Shown: one piece after another, positions 52,956 through 61,173 of the stretch
Layout of the letters: each line of letters begins with the position of its first letter
How positions within the stretch are numbered: position 1 is the stretch's first letter
Source of the DNA: Actinobacillus sp.
GTDB lineage: Bacteria > Pseudomonadota > Gammaproteobacteria > Enterobacterales > Pasteurellaceae
Length of the DNA: 64,000 bases
Direction of reading: 5' to 3'
NCBI GenBank assembly: GCA_020026155.1
Contig: JAHHQX010000006.1
Location: forward strand, 44,963-108,962
Program-made: the position numbers and the translations under genes
Notes under the pieces: model-generated
The model's database searches: none
What the model was told of the DNA's origin: nothing
Seen by the model: the letters and a program-made list of their open reading frames with translations, nothing else

Positions 52956-53678
52956 ATGCAATTTCCTTTACTTGAATCAGCAATTCTTATTCGACGCTAT
53001 AAACGTTTCATGGCAGATGTAGAATTACCTAATGGATCTCAACTCACGCTACATTGTGCAAATACTGGGAAAATGACTGGCTGTGCCGATCCTGGTGATA
53101 CTGTCTGGTATTCAAATTCTCATAGTACTACGCGCGAATATCCTTGTTCATGGGAATTAACGCAATTAAATGATGGTGAATTAGTCTGCATTAATACCCA
53201 TAGAGCGAGCGGATTAGCTATTGAAGCGATCCACAACCATCTCGTCCCTGAATTAGATGACTATACAAACATCGTAACTGATGTTAAATCAGGCGTGGAA
53301 AATAGCCGTATTGATGTGTTATTGACCAATGGCTCCAAACCCGATTGTTACATGCAGGTAAAATCAGTAACGTTAGTAGAAAATCACGTTGGCATGTTTC
53401 CTGATACAGAAACGACACGCGATCAAAAACACCTTAGTGAATTAATTGAGCTAAAAGAAAAGGGTTACCGTGCGATTGTTTTTTTCTGCGGTTTACATGA
53501 AGGCATCGAAAGTTTTGTTCCTTCTATGGAAAATGATCCAGTATATGCTGCCCTTTTGAAAGAAGCGGTTGCAAAAGGGGTTGAAGTTTACGCCTATGCT
53601 TGCAAATTTATGTATGATGGAAAACGTCCAAGCGGTATGCAACTTACGCATGCTGTCCCATGTCATGGTTTAAAATAA
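52956..53678 (+). CDS. sfsA: SfsA family DNA-binding / sugar fermentation stimulation protein
   Basis: 240 residues from the ATG at 52956 (MQFPLLESAILIRRYKRFMA), chosen because TAAGGAGGATTACC is an excellent SD and E. coli SfsA (234) begins likewise; the longer frame adds 24 unrelated residues. Family stretches: LHCANTGKMTGCADPGD, ENSRIDVLL, CYMQVKSVTLVE (nuclease-like D and ExK-type residues) and FPDTETTRDQKHLSELIEL. In E. coli it was linked to maltose gene expression; the molecular role is unclear. Immediately downstream lies the Fur-boxed sRNA candidate. Confidence 0.93.
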   Translation: MQFPLLESAILIRRYKRFMADVELPNGSQLTLHCANTGKMTGCADPGDTVWYSNSHSTTREYPCSWELTQLNDGELVCINTHRASGLAIEAIHNHLVPELDDYTNIVTDVKSGVENSRIDVLLTNGSKPDCYMQVKSVTLVENHVGMFPDTETTRDQKHLSELIELKEKGYRAIVFFCGLHEGIESFVPSMENDPVYAALLKEAVAKGVEVYAYACKFMYDGKRPSGMQLTHAVPCHGLK

Positions 53679-53683
53679 AAAAT

Positions 53684-53702
53684 AATGATAATTATTATCA
53701 TT
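53684..53702. promoter_or_regulatory. Fur box (perfect 19-bp palindrome)
   Basis: AATGATAATTATTATCATT is a perfect palindrome and contains the Fur 7-1-7 core TGATAAT-N-ATTATCA without mismatch. It starts 6 nt after the sfsA stop and ends 4 nt before a -35 hexamer, so Fur-Fe would block that promoter. Confidence 0.85.
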
Positions 53703-53706
53703 TGTA

Positions 53707-53734
53707 TTGACATCGTTTTTTTATCTTATATAAT
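53707..53734 (+). promoter_or_regulatory. Strong sigma-70 promoter of the sRNA candidate
   Basis: Consensus TTGACA (53707-53712), 16-nt spacer, consensus TATAAT (53729-53734). Transcription should begin near 53741. Confidence 0.8.
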
Positions 53735-53740
53735 GCACTC

Positions 53741-53823
53741 CAACCTCGTTAGTGAAATATAAATAGCACTCACTCCATATTAGCGCCTGCTATCTCCCCC
53801 AATAGACAGGCGTTCTTTTTTTA
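53741..53823 (+). ncRNA. Putative Fur-repressed small RNA (about 80 nt)
   Basis: A strong promoter directly behind a perfect Fur box starts a transcript that meets an intrinsic terminator about 80 nt later. No ATG frame with an SD lies within it. Terminator pairs: CGCCTG (53784-53789) with CAGGCG (53807-53812), then CTAT with ATAG across one bulged A. The loop is C-rich (CTCCCCCA) and seven T follow. The loop could pair with GGGGAG-type ribosome binding sites. The design is that of iron-responsive sRNAs such as RyhB, and of the Pasteurellaceae HrrF-type sRNAs; I see no clear sequence match to E. coli RyhB. The transcript lies between sfsA and tyrS and ends 116 nt before tyrS. Confidence 0.75.
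53784..53823 (+). terminator. Intrinsic terminator of the sRNA candidate
   Basis: A 10-bp stem with one bulged A, an 8-nt loop CTCCCCCA, then TTCTTTTTTT. Confidence 0.85.
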
Positions 53824-53938
53824 TAAAAATTATTCATTACATAAATTTCACTGACTTATTCGCCTCAGATCTTTAATTTTTAATCATAATCCTTATAATG
53901 AGACAGTTTTATATAAAAAAATTATAAAGGATTTTTAA

Positions 53939-55132
53939 ATGACCGATATTGAAACTGTTCTCGTTGAACTCAAACGTGGCGTTGATCAAATTTACTCTGA
54001 AAATGATTTAATTGAAAAATTGAAAGAAAAACGCCCCCTCCGCGTAAAATTAGGCGCTGATCCAACAGCACCAGATATCCATTTAGGACATACTGTCGTT
54101 CTTAATAAACTTCGTCAATTCCAAAACTTTGGTCATGATGTTTATTTCCTTATCGGTGATTTCACGGCAACTGTTGGCGATCCATCAGGTAAAAATGCAA
54201 CTCGTCCGCCACTTTCTCGTGAAGACGTATTAAAAAATGCGGAAACTTATAAGGAACAAATTTTCAAAATTTTAGATCCTGCTAAAACCCATGTTGTATT
54301 CAATTCACAATGGTTAAATGAATTAGGTACAGTAGGCATGATCCGTCTTGCGTCTAACTACACTGTTGCTCGTATGTTAGAACGTGACGATTTCAAAAAA
54401 CGTTTTGCAAACAATCAATCTATCGCAATTCATGAGTTCATTTACCCACTTCTACAAGGTCAAGATTCCGTTGCATTAGAGGCAGATGTTGAACTTGGTG
54501 GTACCGATCAAACCTTTAACCTATTAATGGGTCGTGAATTACAAAAAGCTGCTGGTCAAAAACCTCAAGTTGCCATGACGCTCCCACTTCTCGTTGGTTT
54601 AGATGGTGAGAAAAAAATGTCTAAGTCATTAGGTAACTATATCGGCGTGGATGAAGCACCAAACGATATGTTCGGTAAAGTAATGTCAATCTCTGATGAA
54701 TTAATGTGGGACTGGTACAACCTTCTTTCTTTCCGCCCATTAACTGAAATTGCACAATTTAAAGAAGAAGTGGCGAATGGTCGCAACCCGCGTGATGTAA
54801 AAATTCTTTTAGCAAAAGAAATTATCGCACGCTTCCACGACGAAGCTGCAGCAGATGCAGCAGAACAAGACTTCATTAATCGTTTCCAAAAAGGTGCAAT
54901 TCCTGATGAAATGCCTGAATTGACATTATCTCATGAACTCCCTCTTGCAAACGTATTAAAAAAAGCAAACCTTGTCGCCTCCACTTCGGATGCTAATCGT
55001 ATGATTAAACAAGGTGCAGTAAAAATTGATGGTGAAAAAGTTTCTGATGAACAAGCAAAACAACCTTTAGCAAAAGGTACTGCGGTTTATCAAGTTGGCA
55101 AACGTAAATTTGTTCGTATCACCTTAAATTAA
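53939..55132 (+). CDS. tyrS: Tyrosyl-tRNA synthetase
   Basis: Charges tRNA-Tyr; class I synthetase, 397 residues. The HIGH motif appears as HLGH at 48-51, KMSKS at 226-230 (GEKKMSKSLGN), and DFTATVGDPSG near 74-84. The C-terminal S4 RNA-binding domain is at about 330-395 (RMIKQGAVKIDGEKV). The length and HLGH form fit the TyrZ-like bacterial subgroup found in Haemophilus rather than E. coli TyrS (424). A possible own promoter is TTTAAT-16 nt-TATAAT at 53872-53899. Confidence 0.96.
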   Translation: MTDIETVLVELKRGVDQIYSENDLIEKLKEKRPLRVKLGADPTAPDIHLGHTVVLNKLRQFQNFGHDVYFLIGDFTATVGDPSGKNATRPPLSREDVLKNAETYKEQIFKILDPAKTHVVFNSQWLNELGTVGMIRLASNYTVARMLERDDFKKRFANNQSIAIHEFIYPLLQGQDSVALEADVELGGTDQTFNLLMGRELQKAAGQKPQVAMTLPLLVGLDGEKKMSKSLGNYIGVDEAPNDMFGKVMSISDELMWDWYNLLSFRPLTEIAQFKEEVANGRNPRDVKILLAKEIIARFHDEAAADAAEQDFINRFQKGAIPDEMPELTLSHELPLANVLKKANLVASTSDANRMIKQGAVKIDGEKVSDEQAKQPLAKGTAVYQVGKRKFVRITLN

Positions 55133-55163
55133 TCCCTTTAGACGACTTATTAGAGAAAAAAGA

Positions 55164-55631
55164 ATGGAAAATATTTATTTACCAAGTGAGGTTCAACTTC
55201 GTCAATGGGGTGAAAAACTCATGCATGCAATTTTAAATACACCTCGAACCCAAGGCGTTGTCATTTATCTAAATGGTGATCTCGGTGCCGGGAAAACGTG
55301 TCTTAGTCGTGCTATGATTCAAAGTTTGGGTTTTTCAGGTCGTGTAAAAAGCCCAACTTACACACTCGTCGAAGAATATGATCTTCCTGAAATATTTATT
55401 TATCATTTTGACTTGTATCGATTAGCTGATCCCGAAGAACTCGCCTTTATGGGTATTCGGGACTATTTTAATTCTAATACTCTCTGCCTAATCGAATGGT
55501 CTTCTCAAGGTCAAGGCTTTTTACCACCTGCGGATTTGGTAATTGATCTTCAATATGTCGATGATGCCCGTTCCCTATCGATACATGCAAACACTCCGAT
55601 GGGAAATAGTATTTTAAATCAATTGAGATGA
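55164..55631 (+). CDS. tsaE: tRNA t6A biosynthesis ATPase TsaE
   Basis: ATPase that works with TsaB, TsaD and TsaC to make threonylcarbamoyladenosine at tRNA position 37. 155 residues. Walker A is GDLGAGKTCLSRAMIQ at about 38-53, followed by KSPTYTLVEEY and FHFDLYRL-type YHFDLYRLADPEEL and CLIEWSSQG. It overlaps amiB by 4 nt or nearly so, and heads tsaE-amiB-mutL-miaA-hfq. The upstream NAD(P)HX epimerase gene seen in E. coli is absent; tyrS takes its place. Confidence 0.94.
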   Translation: MENIYLPSEVQLRQWGEKLMHAILNTPRTQGVVIYLNGDLGAGKTCLSRAMIQSLGFSGRVKSPTYTLVEEYDLPEIFIYHFDLYRLADPEELAFMGIRDYFNSNTLCLIEWSSQGQGFLPPADLVIDLQYVDDARSLSIHANTPMGNSILNQLR

Positions 55632-56830
55632 GATTAATGCGTAACCTTATTCGCTTATTTTTACTATGTATTATGCTGCCTAGCACTGTCTGGGCAGCTG
55701 ATGTCTGGACGATTGCAATCGACCCTGGTCATGGTGGAAAAGATCCAGGGGCTATTGGACGTCGACTCCATGTTTATGAAAAAAATGTCACTTTTTCAGT
55801 AGCACAACAGCTAAAAGCCCTGTTAGACAAAGATCCTCGTTTTAAACCGGTTTTAACTCGAACAGGAGATTATTTTATTCCCGTTCCAGAGCGTTCTGAA
55901 ATTGCTCGTAAAGCAAAGGCAAACTACCTAGTATCTATCCATGCGGATAGTACTCGCAATCCCCACGCAAAGGGCGCTTCCGTTTGGGTGCTTTCCACAC
56001 GCCGTGCCAATAGTGAAATGGGCCGTTGGCTGGAAGACCACGAAAAACGTTCTGAACTACTAGGGGGTGCTGGCGCAGTGCTTGCCTCTCATAATGAAAA
56101 ATATTTGAATAAGACCGTTTTAGATTTACAATTTCGTCATAGCCAACGCGTTGGTTATCAGTTAGGTCAAATCGTTTTAAGAAACTTTAAAAAAATCACC
56201 CCCCTTAGCCGAAATACCCCGCAACATGCGAGTCTTGGTGTGTTACGTTCCCCAGATATTCCCTCTATTCTTGTTGAAACGGGGTTCGTTTCTAATCCAC
56301 AAGAAGAACGCCAACTTAATTCTTTAGCCTATCGTAAAAAGCTTGCTTTCATGATTTACGAAAGTCTTGCCCAATATTACAACCAACAAATGGCGATAAA
56401 AGAAAGATTTGAACGTCAAAACCGTATTAATAATTCACTCGTAGATAGCGGTAAGCGTCATCGTGTTAAACGTAGAGAAACGCTCTCTTCTATCGCACGC
56501 CAATATCGCGTTTCCGTTCAAGAATTACAAGAGTTTAACCATTTAAAACGCCCAAGCATCTGGATTGGTCAGTTACTCAAAATTCCTGAAAAAGCGCCAG
56601 TTAATAAAGTATCGCCACCACAACCTGTGAAAAAAGAATTGGTCGATCCATTCTCTGTTCTCAATATGCAGAAAGAAAAAAATCTGCCAAACATTCACAT
56701 CGTCAAACGTGGAGATACATTGATGTCAATTTCGCGTAAATATGGTGTATCGTTAAGTACATTGGAAAAATTGAATCATTATAGCCGTCATGGCAAAGTG
56801 TTTATTGGTCAACGTTTACGTTTAAAATAG
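55628..56830 (+). CDS. amiB: N-acetylmuramoyl-L-alanine amidase AmiB, LysM-containing
   Basis: Periplasmic zinc amidase that splits septal peptidoglycan during cell separation. 400 residues. Signal peptide (about 1-23, ending VWA-ADV), then the Amidase_3 domain with zinc ligands in IDPGHGGKDPGAIG, VPERSEIARKAKANYLVSIH and the catalytic ILVETGFVSNPQEE. Two LysM repeats are at the C-terminus (about 277-322 and 356-400). The N-terminal AMIN targeting domain of E. coli AmiB is missing, as in H. influenzae. The start is the ATG overlapping the tsaE stop or the next ATG 9 nt on. Confidence 0.93.
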   Translation: MRLMRNLIRLFLLCIMLPSTVWAADVWTIAIDPGHGGKDPGAIGRRLHVYEKNVTFSVAQQLKALLDKDPRFKPVLTRTGDYFIPVPERSEIARKAKANYLVSIHADSTRNPHAKGASVWVLSTRRANSEMGRWLEDHEKRSELLGGAGAVLASHNEKYLNKTVLDLQFRHSQRVGYQLGQIVLRNFKKITPLSRNTPQHASLGVLRSPDIPSILVETGFVSNPQEERQLNSLAYRKKLAFMIYESLAQYYNQQMAIKERFERQNRINNSLVDSGKRHRVKRRETLSSIARQYRVSVQELQEFNHLKRPSIWIGQLLKIPEKAPVNKVSPPQPVKKELVDPFSVLNMQKEKNLPNIHIVKRGDTLMSISRKYGVSLSTLEKLNHYSRHGKVFIGQRLRLK

Positions 56831-56842
56831 GAATTTAAAAAT

Positions 56843-58717
56843 ATGGCAATAAAACTGTTAAGCCCCCAACTTGCTAATCAGATTGCAGCGGGTGAAGTGG
56901 TAGAACGTCCAGCTTCTGTCGTAAAGGAGCTGGTAGAAAACAGTTTAGACGCGGGCGCTAGCCAAATTTTTATTGATATTGAGAATGGTGGTGCAAGATT
57001 AATCAAAGTGCGTGATAACGGATTTGGTATTCCTAAGGCGGAGTTAGCGCTCGCGCTTGCCCGACACGCCACCAGCAAAATCCATACGTTAGACGATTTG
57101 GAAAATATTTTAAGTCTTGGTTTCCGGGGTGAAGCACTAGCGAGTATTAGTGCCGTTTCGCGTCTTACCCTCACCTCCCGTCCAGAGGCACAATCGGAAG
57201 CGTGGCAAGTTCATACCGAAGGTCCGAATATGGATGCAATTATTGAGCCTGCCGCCCATCCTATCGGCACCTCTATAGAAGTTGCTAACCTCTTTTTTAA
57301 TACGCCCGCGCGCCGTAAATTTTTACGTACTGAAAAAACAGAATTTGGGCATATTGATGAAGTCATTCGCCGTATTGCACTTGCTAAACCCCGAATTGGT
57401 ATTCAGTTGACCCATAATGGGAAAATTTTACGCCAATACAAAATAGCTCAAGATGAAAGACAAGTATTAAAACGCCTCGCCTCAATTTGCGGTGAAAATT
57501 TTGTCAAAAAAGCATTGCAATTAGACTGGCAACATGGTCCATTACATATCCATGGCTGGGTTAGCCAAGTGCCACTTAAAAATAATGCGGAAATTCAATA
57601 CAGCTATATAAACGGACGCATGGTCAAAGATAAAGTTATCCTACATGCCATTCGTCAAGCGTATGCACCCTTTATGCAAGGAGAACAACAACCAGAATTT
57701 GTTTTATTCCTGGATATTGATCCCAGTGAAGTTGATGTAAACGTTCACCCTACAAAACATGAAGTCCGTTTCCATCAAGCACGCTTAATTCATGATTTTA
57801 TTTACCAAGCAATTTCTGATGCACTTACTCAACAACCATCACTCGCTGAAACGCCTGCGATAGCGACCGCATCCAAGGAAATATTGAGTGAGAAGCCTAT
57901 GCAGCATGAAATTCAAGAGCCGAGAGGTAGCTGGCAAAGTGCTTCTCAACCCGTGATACCAGTCTTTGTAGAAAAATCCCAAAATCGCCAAGCAGCAGGT
58001 AAAAATATTTTTACTGAATCACGTCATTCTCATTTTGAGAAAAAAGCGATTCCATCTGCGAAGCTTGAAAATGCGCTTTACAGTAATCTCGTCAAAGAAA
58101 CAAAAATGACAGCTACTTCGGGTAATACGCCGACAACGCCTATATCTAAACCCACTGTAATCCCAACAATCCAAACCGCGGATATGCCTTTACAGGCTGA
58201 TGGTTTATTAAAAGCGCTTACCCTCATTTCAGGTGCCTTGTTGTTACAAAAGCAAGAAACCTGTTATTTACTTTCGTTGCGTAAGTTACAACAGCTTGAT
58301 GTTCAGTTACAATTAGCTCAATCAGCACCAGATACCACACCATTACTGATTCCTATCACCCTACGACTTGATGAGAATCAGTTTAAAAGTTGGGAGTTAC
58401 AACAATCTTTCTTTAATCAGATTGGTTTTAGTGTGATTACTCAGCCAGCGCACCGAATTAGCATTACGCAAGTACCTAAAAGTTTGCGTCAACAAAATCT
58501 ACAACAACTTATACTAAAACTTCTTTCCCAATCTTTTGAAGAATTGGACAATTTCATTCACGCGCTCTGTCAACAAATTACGTTTTCTCCGATCGCGCAA
58601 TTTTGTGATGGTGTTCGAATTTTGAATGATGTGGAACAGCATTTAACGCAAGATAAATCACCTCTTACATCATTGCTCATTCCTCTTGATTTACAACCTT
58701 ATTTGGAACATTTATGA
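56843..58717 (+). CDS. mutL: DNA mismatch repair protein MutL
   Basis: GHKL ATPase that links MutS mismatch recognition to MutH and UvrD. 624 residues. Conserved N-terminal ATPase motifs: QIAAGEVVERPASVVKELVE (with the catalytic Glu), NSLDAGA, VRDNGFGI, LGFRGEALASISAV and VDVNVHPTKHEVRF. The central linker (about 340-440) is variable, and the C-terminal dimerisation domain (about 445-620) has no DQHAxxER endonuclease motif that I can see, as expected for a MutH-type organism. miaA overlaps its stop by 4 nt. Confidence 0.97.
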   Translation: MAIKLLSPQLANQIAAGEVVERPASVVKELVENSLDAGASQIFIDIENGGARLIKVRDNGFGIPKAELALALARHATSKIHTLDDLENILSLGFRGEALASISAVSRLTLTSRPEAQSEAWQVHTEGPNMDAIIEPAAHPIGTSIEVANLFFNTPARRKFLRTEKTEFGHIDEVIRRIALAKPRIGIQLTHNGKILRQYKIAQDERQVLKRLASICGENFVKKALQLDWQHGPLHIHGWVSQVPLKNNAEIQYSYINGRMVKDKVILHAIRQAYAPFMQGEQQPEFVLFLDIDPSEVDVNVHPTKHEVRFHQARLIHDFIYQAISDALTQQPSLAETPAIATASKEILSEKPMQHEIQEPRGSWQSASQPVIPVFVEKSQNRQAAGKNIFTESRHSHFEKKAIPSAKLENALYSNLVKETKMTATSGNTPTTPISKPTVIPTIQTADMPLQADGLLKALTLISGALLLQKQETCYLLSLRKLQQLDVQLQLAQSAPDTTPLLIPITLRLDENQFKSWELQQSFFNQIGFSVITQPAHRISITQVPKSLRQQNLQQLILKLLSQSFEELDNFIHALCQQITFSPIAQFCDGVRILNDVEQHLTQDKSPLTSLLIPLDLQPYLEHL

Positions 58718-59649
58718 AAAAACCTTTAGGTATCTTTCTTATGGGACCAACCGCGGCCGGTAAAACCGATCTTGCGATTGATCTCTATAAACATTTACCC
58801 GTAGAAATTATTAGTGTCGATTCTGCTTTAATTTACAAAGACATGGATATCGGAACGGCAAAACCAACTGCGGAAGAATTAGCTCAGGCGCCACATCGCC
58901 TCATTGATATTAAAGATCCCGCACAAACTTATTCCGCAGCCGATTTTCGTCAAGATGCGTTAAATGAAATGCGTGATATTACTGAGCAAGGGAAAATTCC
59001 TCTACTTGTTGGAGGTACCATGCTCTACTATAAAAGCTTATTGGAAGGACTTTCTCCTCTTCCATCTGCCGATGAAAATATTCGTGCTGAAATTGAGCAT
59101 GAAGCAGAAGAATTTGGCTGGCAACATCTCCATCAAAAATTAGCAGAGATTGATCCTATTTCTGCTAAACGCATTAACCCGAATGATAGCCAACGTATCA
59201 ATCGTGCGCTTGAGGTTTTCTATATCAGTGGCAAAACCTTAACTGAACTTAGCCAACAAAAAGGTGAAGAATTACCATACGATATTCTGCAATTTGCTAT
59301 TGCACCTCCTGAGCGCCATGTTTTACATGACCGCATAGAAAAACGTTTTCACAAAATGATTGAATTAGGCTTTCAAACTGAAGTAGAAAAACTCTATCAA
59401 CGCGGTGATTTACATGAAAATCTGCCTTCCATTCGCTGTGTAGGCTATCGTCAAATGTGGGAATACTTACGAGGCGATTATGATCATGACGAAATGGTTT
59501 TCCGCGGGATCTGTGCAACAAGACAATTAGCAAAACGCCAAATTACTTGGTTGCGAGGATGGAATAATCCCCTTACTTGGCTAGATAGTAGTCATCCAAC
59601 GGTAGCTCGCGAAATTATTGCGCAAAAAATAGAAAGTTTAAATTTATAA
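58714..59649 (+). CDS. miaA: tRNA dimethylallyltransferase MiaA
   Basis: Transfers a dimethylallyl group to A37 of tRNAs that read UNN codons. 311 residues (E. coli 316). P-loop FLMGPTAAGKTDLAIDL, then DSALIYKDMDIGTAKPT, LVGGTMLYYKSLLEGLSPLP and IRCVGYRQMWEYLRGD, all family signatures. Coupled to mutL by the ATGA overlap. Confidence 0.97.
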   Translation: MKKPLGIFLMGPTAAGKTDLAIDLYKHLPVEIISVDSALIYKDMDIGTAKPTAEELAQAPHRLIDIKDPAQTYSAADFRQDALNEMRDITEQGKIPLLVGGTMLYYKSLLEGLSPLPSADENIRAEIEHEAEEFGWQHLHQKLAEIDPISAKRINPNDSQRINRALEVFYISGKTLTELSQQKGEELPYDILQFAIAPPERHVLHDRIEKRFHKMIELGFQTEVEKLYQRGDLHENLPSIRCVGYRQMWEYLRGDYDHDEMVFRGICATRQLAKRQITWLRGWNNPLTWLDSSHPTVAREIIAQKIESLNL

Positions 59650-59739
59650 ATTTGAGTAATGACAAGTAGCTAATTTATTGTTATATTTAGTCAATGAGGT
59701 CTCCTCATATCATAAAATAAACGAAAAAAGGAAATCAAA

Positions 59740-60015
59740 ATGGCAAAAGGGCAATCACTACAAGATCCTTATTTAAACTCATTACGTCGCGAACGTATTC
59801 CTGTATCAATTTATTTAGTTAATGGTATTAAATTACAAGGTCAAATCGAATCTTTCGATCAATTTGTAATTTTATTAAAAAATACTGTTAATCAAATGGT
59901 TTATAAACACGCGATTTCAACTGTTGTACCAGCTCGTGCTGTATCTCATCACAGTGCTACTGCTACGGGTCATGCTTCAACTGAGGAACAGGAACAAACC
60001 ATTTCTGCTGAATAA
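59740..60015 (+). CDS. hfq: RNA chaperone Hfq
   Basis: Hexameric Sm-like chaperone for sRNA-mRNA pairing. 91 residues. Sm1 motif in VSIYLVNGIKLQGQIESFDQ, Sm2 in MVYKHAISTVVPAR (KH for the proximal RNA face), and the distal face with QSLQDPYLN. A short Ser/Thr/Glu-rich tail follows residue 72. It lies after miaA, as in enterobacteria; the 90-nt gap with AAAGGAAATC suggests an own promoter. A terminator replaces hflX downstream. Confidence 0.98.
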   Translation: MAKGQSLQDPYLNSLRRERIPVSIYLVNGIKLQGQIESFDQFVILLKNTVNQMVYKHAISTVVPARAVSHHSATATGHASTEEQEQTISAE

Positions 60016-60065
60016 TTTTTTATTCTTTTGTCGTTTAATAAAAAATATTCTTACGAAATGTTATT

Positions 60066-60102
60066 AAAAAAAAGAGAAAGCGAATACTTTCTCTTTTTTA
60101 TT
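60066..60102. terminator. Bidirectional terminator between hfq and tehB
   Basis: AAAAGAGAAAG and CTTTCTCTTTT pair around CGAATA and are flanked by A and T runs. Confidence 0.85.
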
Positions 60103-60115
60103 TTTATATTAAAAA

Positions 60116-60979
60116 TTATTTAATTTTCTTCGCTAACATCGTCGCAAAACGTAATTTAATACGATTACCATTCGCATCCGTACGGTGTAATTCACCAATA
60201 TCTTCATTGTATTTAATTAATTCCCAATCTTTATAGTAAGTCGCTAATTCTTGACTTTGGAACGGAGAAGAAAAACCGATTGTGCAAGGATAATCTTCAG
60301 TATCAAGTGCTACCACAATTAAATTATAACCACCAACATTCGTATGATCTTGCATATTTTGGATAATCGCTGGTAAACGATCACGATTTAAGAACATCAT
60401 TACTACAGTTGAGAGAATAAAGTCGTAATTTTCTTGAATATCCGCACTATTAATATCGTAAACATAAGTATTAATATTGAGTTTTTCTTCCTTAATTACG
60501 TTACGTAAGAAATCAATACTTAATTGATTTTGATCACAAGCAGTAACATTGAACCCTAGCGAGTCCAAGTAAAGCGCATTACGCCCGCGTCCGCATCCAA
60601 GATCTAATGCCTTGCATGGAGCAATAATTTTACTTGCCGCAACAACTTCAGAATGCGTCGCCGTTAATGCATATTTTTTAGTATAAAATGCCGTTCTATC
60701 GCAATAAAACGATAATTGGCAACGAAGATCTGCACTTTCTGGTTTCACTTTATGCCAAACTTGTGGTGCAAGCATTGGGGGTTGATGTTCTTCATCATAC
60801 ACATGCTCGCTTAATACATTTCCGTCATCATCTAATAAATAAAAACGTAGCTCACCCGAAAAGATAGTCAATTTTGCCCATGTTCCCGCTTGTGTATTAT
60901 GTTTTGTTTGAAAGCCCTCAGGCAAGGTTGCTGCTGTCCATTCTGGCATTTCTTTATAACAAATAAGATCTGATGACAT
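60116..60979 (-). CDS. tehB: TehB SAM-dependent methyltransferase (tellurite resistance)
   Basis: 287 residues, the long Haemophilus-type TehB. The N-terminal part (about 1-95) is a beta-rich cupin-like domain (APQVWHKVKPESADLRCQLS). The C-terminal part is a methyltransferase with motif I ALDLGCGRGRNALYLDSLG (about 123-141), DFILSTVVMMFLNRD and IGFSSPFQSQELATYY. Known: methylates tellurite and selenite; in H. influenzae it also affects heme use and oxidant resistance. SD AGGAGAAAAC. Single gene, divergent from ribD. Confidence 0.93.
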   Translation of the reverse strand: MSSDLICYKEMPEWTAATLPEGFQTKHNTQAGTWAKLTIFSGELRFYLLDDDGNVLSEHVYDEEHQPPMLAPQVWHKVKPESADLRCQLSFYCDRTAFYTKKYALTATHSEVVAASKIIAPCKALDLGCGRGRNALYLDSLGFNVTACDQNQLSIDFLRNVIKEEKLNINTYVYDINSADIQENYDFILSTVVMMFLNRDRLPAIIQNMQDHTNVGGYNLIVVALDTEDYPCTIGFSSPFQSQELATYYKDWELIKYNEDIGELHRTDANGNRIKLRFATMLAKKIK

Positions 60980-61173
60980 AGTTTTCTCCTAACATTATAA
61001 AAGTATGAATATACTAGATTTACATTATCTAGATTGCAATGCAAAGGTTCGCATTTATAACTATTTTATATTAATTGACGGATTAAGTCGGATTTTTTTG
61101 AGAATTCATCGCAAAAATTTTTCTAGCTTGTTACAATGACGCCACAATAATCGTAAAATTTTATGGGATATTT

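Noticed and set aside
60980..61173. Possible FMN riboswitch upstream of ribD
   Set aside because: The 194-nt interval lacks the conserved FMN element segments; the gene has only a simple leader.
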